6,620 nt of DNA from a bacterium (GTDB lineage: Bacteria; JAMCPX01), in the NCBI GenBank assembly GCA_021787655.1, contig JAJYLM010000119.1:1-6620 (forward strand), written 5' to 3'. The notes under the pieces are model-generated. The model was not told the origin of the DNA. It saw only the letters and a list, made by a program, of their open reading frames with translations, and searched no databases. The position numbers were made by a program, and so were the translations under genes. This document shows, piece by piece, positions 6,432 to 6,620 of the stretch; position 1 is the first letter of the stretch, and each line of letters starts with the position of its first letter.

Positions 6432-6460
6432 TTGAAAATAACAGGAATATGCTTTAGAAA
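6432..6460 (+). promoter_or_regulatory. Candidate sigma70 promoter of tRNA-Leu
   Basis: TTGAAA (6432-6437, five of six to consensus), an ideal 17-bp spacer, then TAGAAA (6455-6460, four of six). Transcription would start near 6467, about 8 nt before the mature tRNA, a usual spacing for tRNA promoters. Confidence 0.5.
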
Positions 6461-6474
6461 TACGCTGATACTAA

Positions 6475-6558
6475 GCCGGGGTGGCGGAACTGGTAGACGC
6501 AGGGGACTCAAAATCCCCCGTCCTCCGGGACATGAGGGTTCAATTCCCTCCCCCGGCA
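6475..6558 (+). tRNA. tRNA-Leu, anticodon CAA
   Basis: An 84-nt type II tRNA that folds fully. The acceptor stem is GCCGGGG (6475-6481) with CCCCGGC (6551-6557) and discriminator A6558. The D stem is GCG/CGC (6484-6486, 6498-6500). The anticodon stem is GGGGA/TCCCC with loop CTCAAAA (6507-6513), anticodon CAA at 6509-6511, reading UUG. A long variable arm has GTCC/GGAC (6520-6523, 6528-6531), and the T arm is GAGGG-TTCAATT-CCCTC (6534-6550). The long variable arm, A73 and CAA anticodon all agree with leucine. CCA is not encoded (CTC follows), so it is added after transcription. Confidence 0.97.
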
Positions 6559-6620
6559 CTCTTATTCCCCAACCTTGCTTTTTATGGCGAATTGCATGTA
6601 TATATTAACCGAAACTGTTA

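Noticed and set aside
6402..6608. Plus-strand open frame of 68 codons
   Set aside because: It runs straight through tRNA-Leu; the Gly/Arg/Pro-rich middle is the translated tRNA, a common artefact.
1..6620. CRISPR array, insertion sequence, retron or toxin-antitoxin pair
   Set aside because: No spaced direct repeats, transposase motifs, reverse transcriptase motif or small overlapping gene pairs of that kind were seen on either strand.

Overview
This 6.6-kb window looks like chromosomal DNA from a bacterium, probably Gram-negative. The supports are a lipobox signal peptide, clear Shine-Dalgarno sequences (AGGAGGTG-like), a sigma70-like promoter, a bacterial type II tRNA-Leu without an encoded CCA end, and a compact mostly GC-rich gene set. 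The gene mix (short-form PabB, separate class IV lyase, V4R/DUF2378-like protein, agarase-like lipoprotein) recalls Desulfobacterota, Myxococcota or Nitrospirota, but I cannot fix the taxon from sequence alone.

Layout, left to right. (1) 1-1751, minus: the N-terminal 583 residues of a secreted lipoprotein glycoside hydrolase of the clan GH-A (beta-agarase/beta-galactosidase-like) type, running off the left edge inside a fibronectin-III-like domain. (2) 1752-1847: a short divergent intergenic region with a perfect 8-bp inverted repeat, direct repeats and candidate promoters for both directions. (3) 1848-2435, plus: an unrecognised multi-pass membrane protein. (4) 2432-3349, minus: an HSL-type alpha/beta hydrolase; its stop codon shares the tetranucleotide TTAA with the stop of the membrane protein. 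(5) 3462-5522, minus: three overlapping genes, in transcription order an SRPBCC/START-like protein, aminodeoxychorismate synthase component I (pabB) and a class IV aminodeoxychorismate lyase (pabC-like). (6) 5523-5702: a non-coding spacer ending in a hairpin terminator. (7) 5703-6263, minus: an AT-richer gene for a V4R/DUF2378-like protein. (8) 6264-6474: AT-rich spacer with small inverted repeats and a candidate tRNA promoter. (9) 6475-6558, plus: tRNA-Leu(CAA). (10) 6559-6620: nothing recognised.

How the genes work together. PabB plus a PabA-type glutaminase (not in this window) would turn chorismate into 4-amino-4-deoxychorismate, and the class IV lyase would release pyruvate to give p-aminobenzoate for folate. 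The SRPBCC gene overlaps pabB by 10 nt and is therefore almost certainly co-expressed with it, but its role is unknown. The alpha/beta hydrolase lies 112 bp downstream on the same strand and may be read by the same transcript. The lipoprotein and membrane protein are divergently transcribed from a shared control region. I found no CRISPR array, insertion sequence, integrase or toxin-antitoxin pair, and most of the window reads as ordinary chromosomal content.
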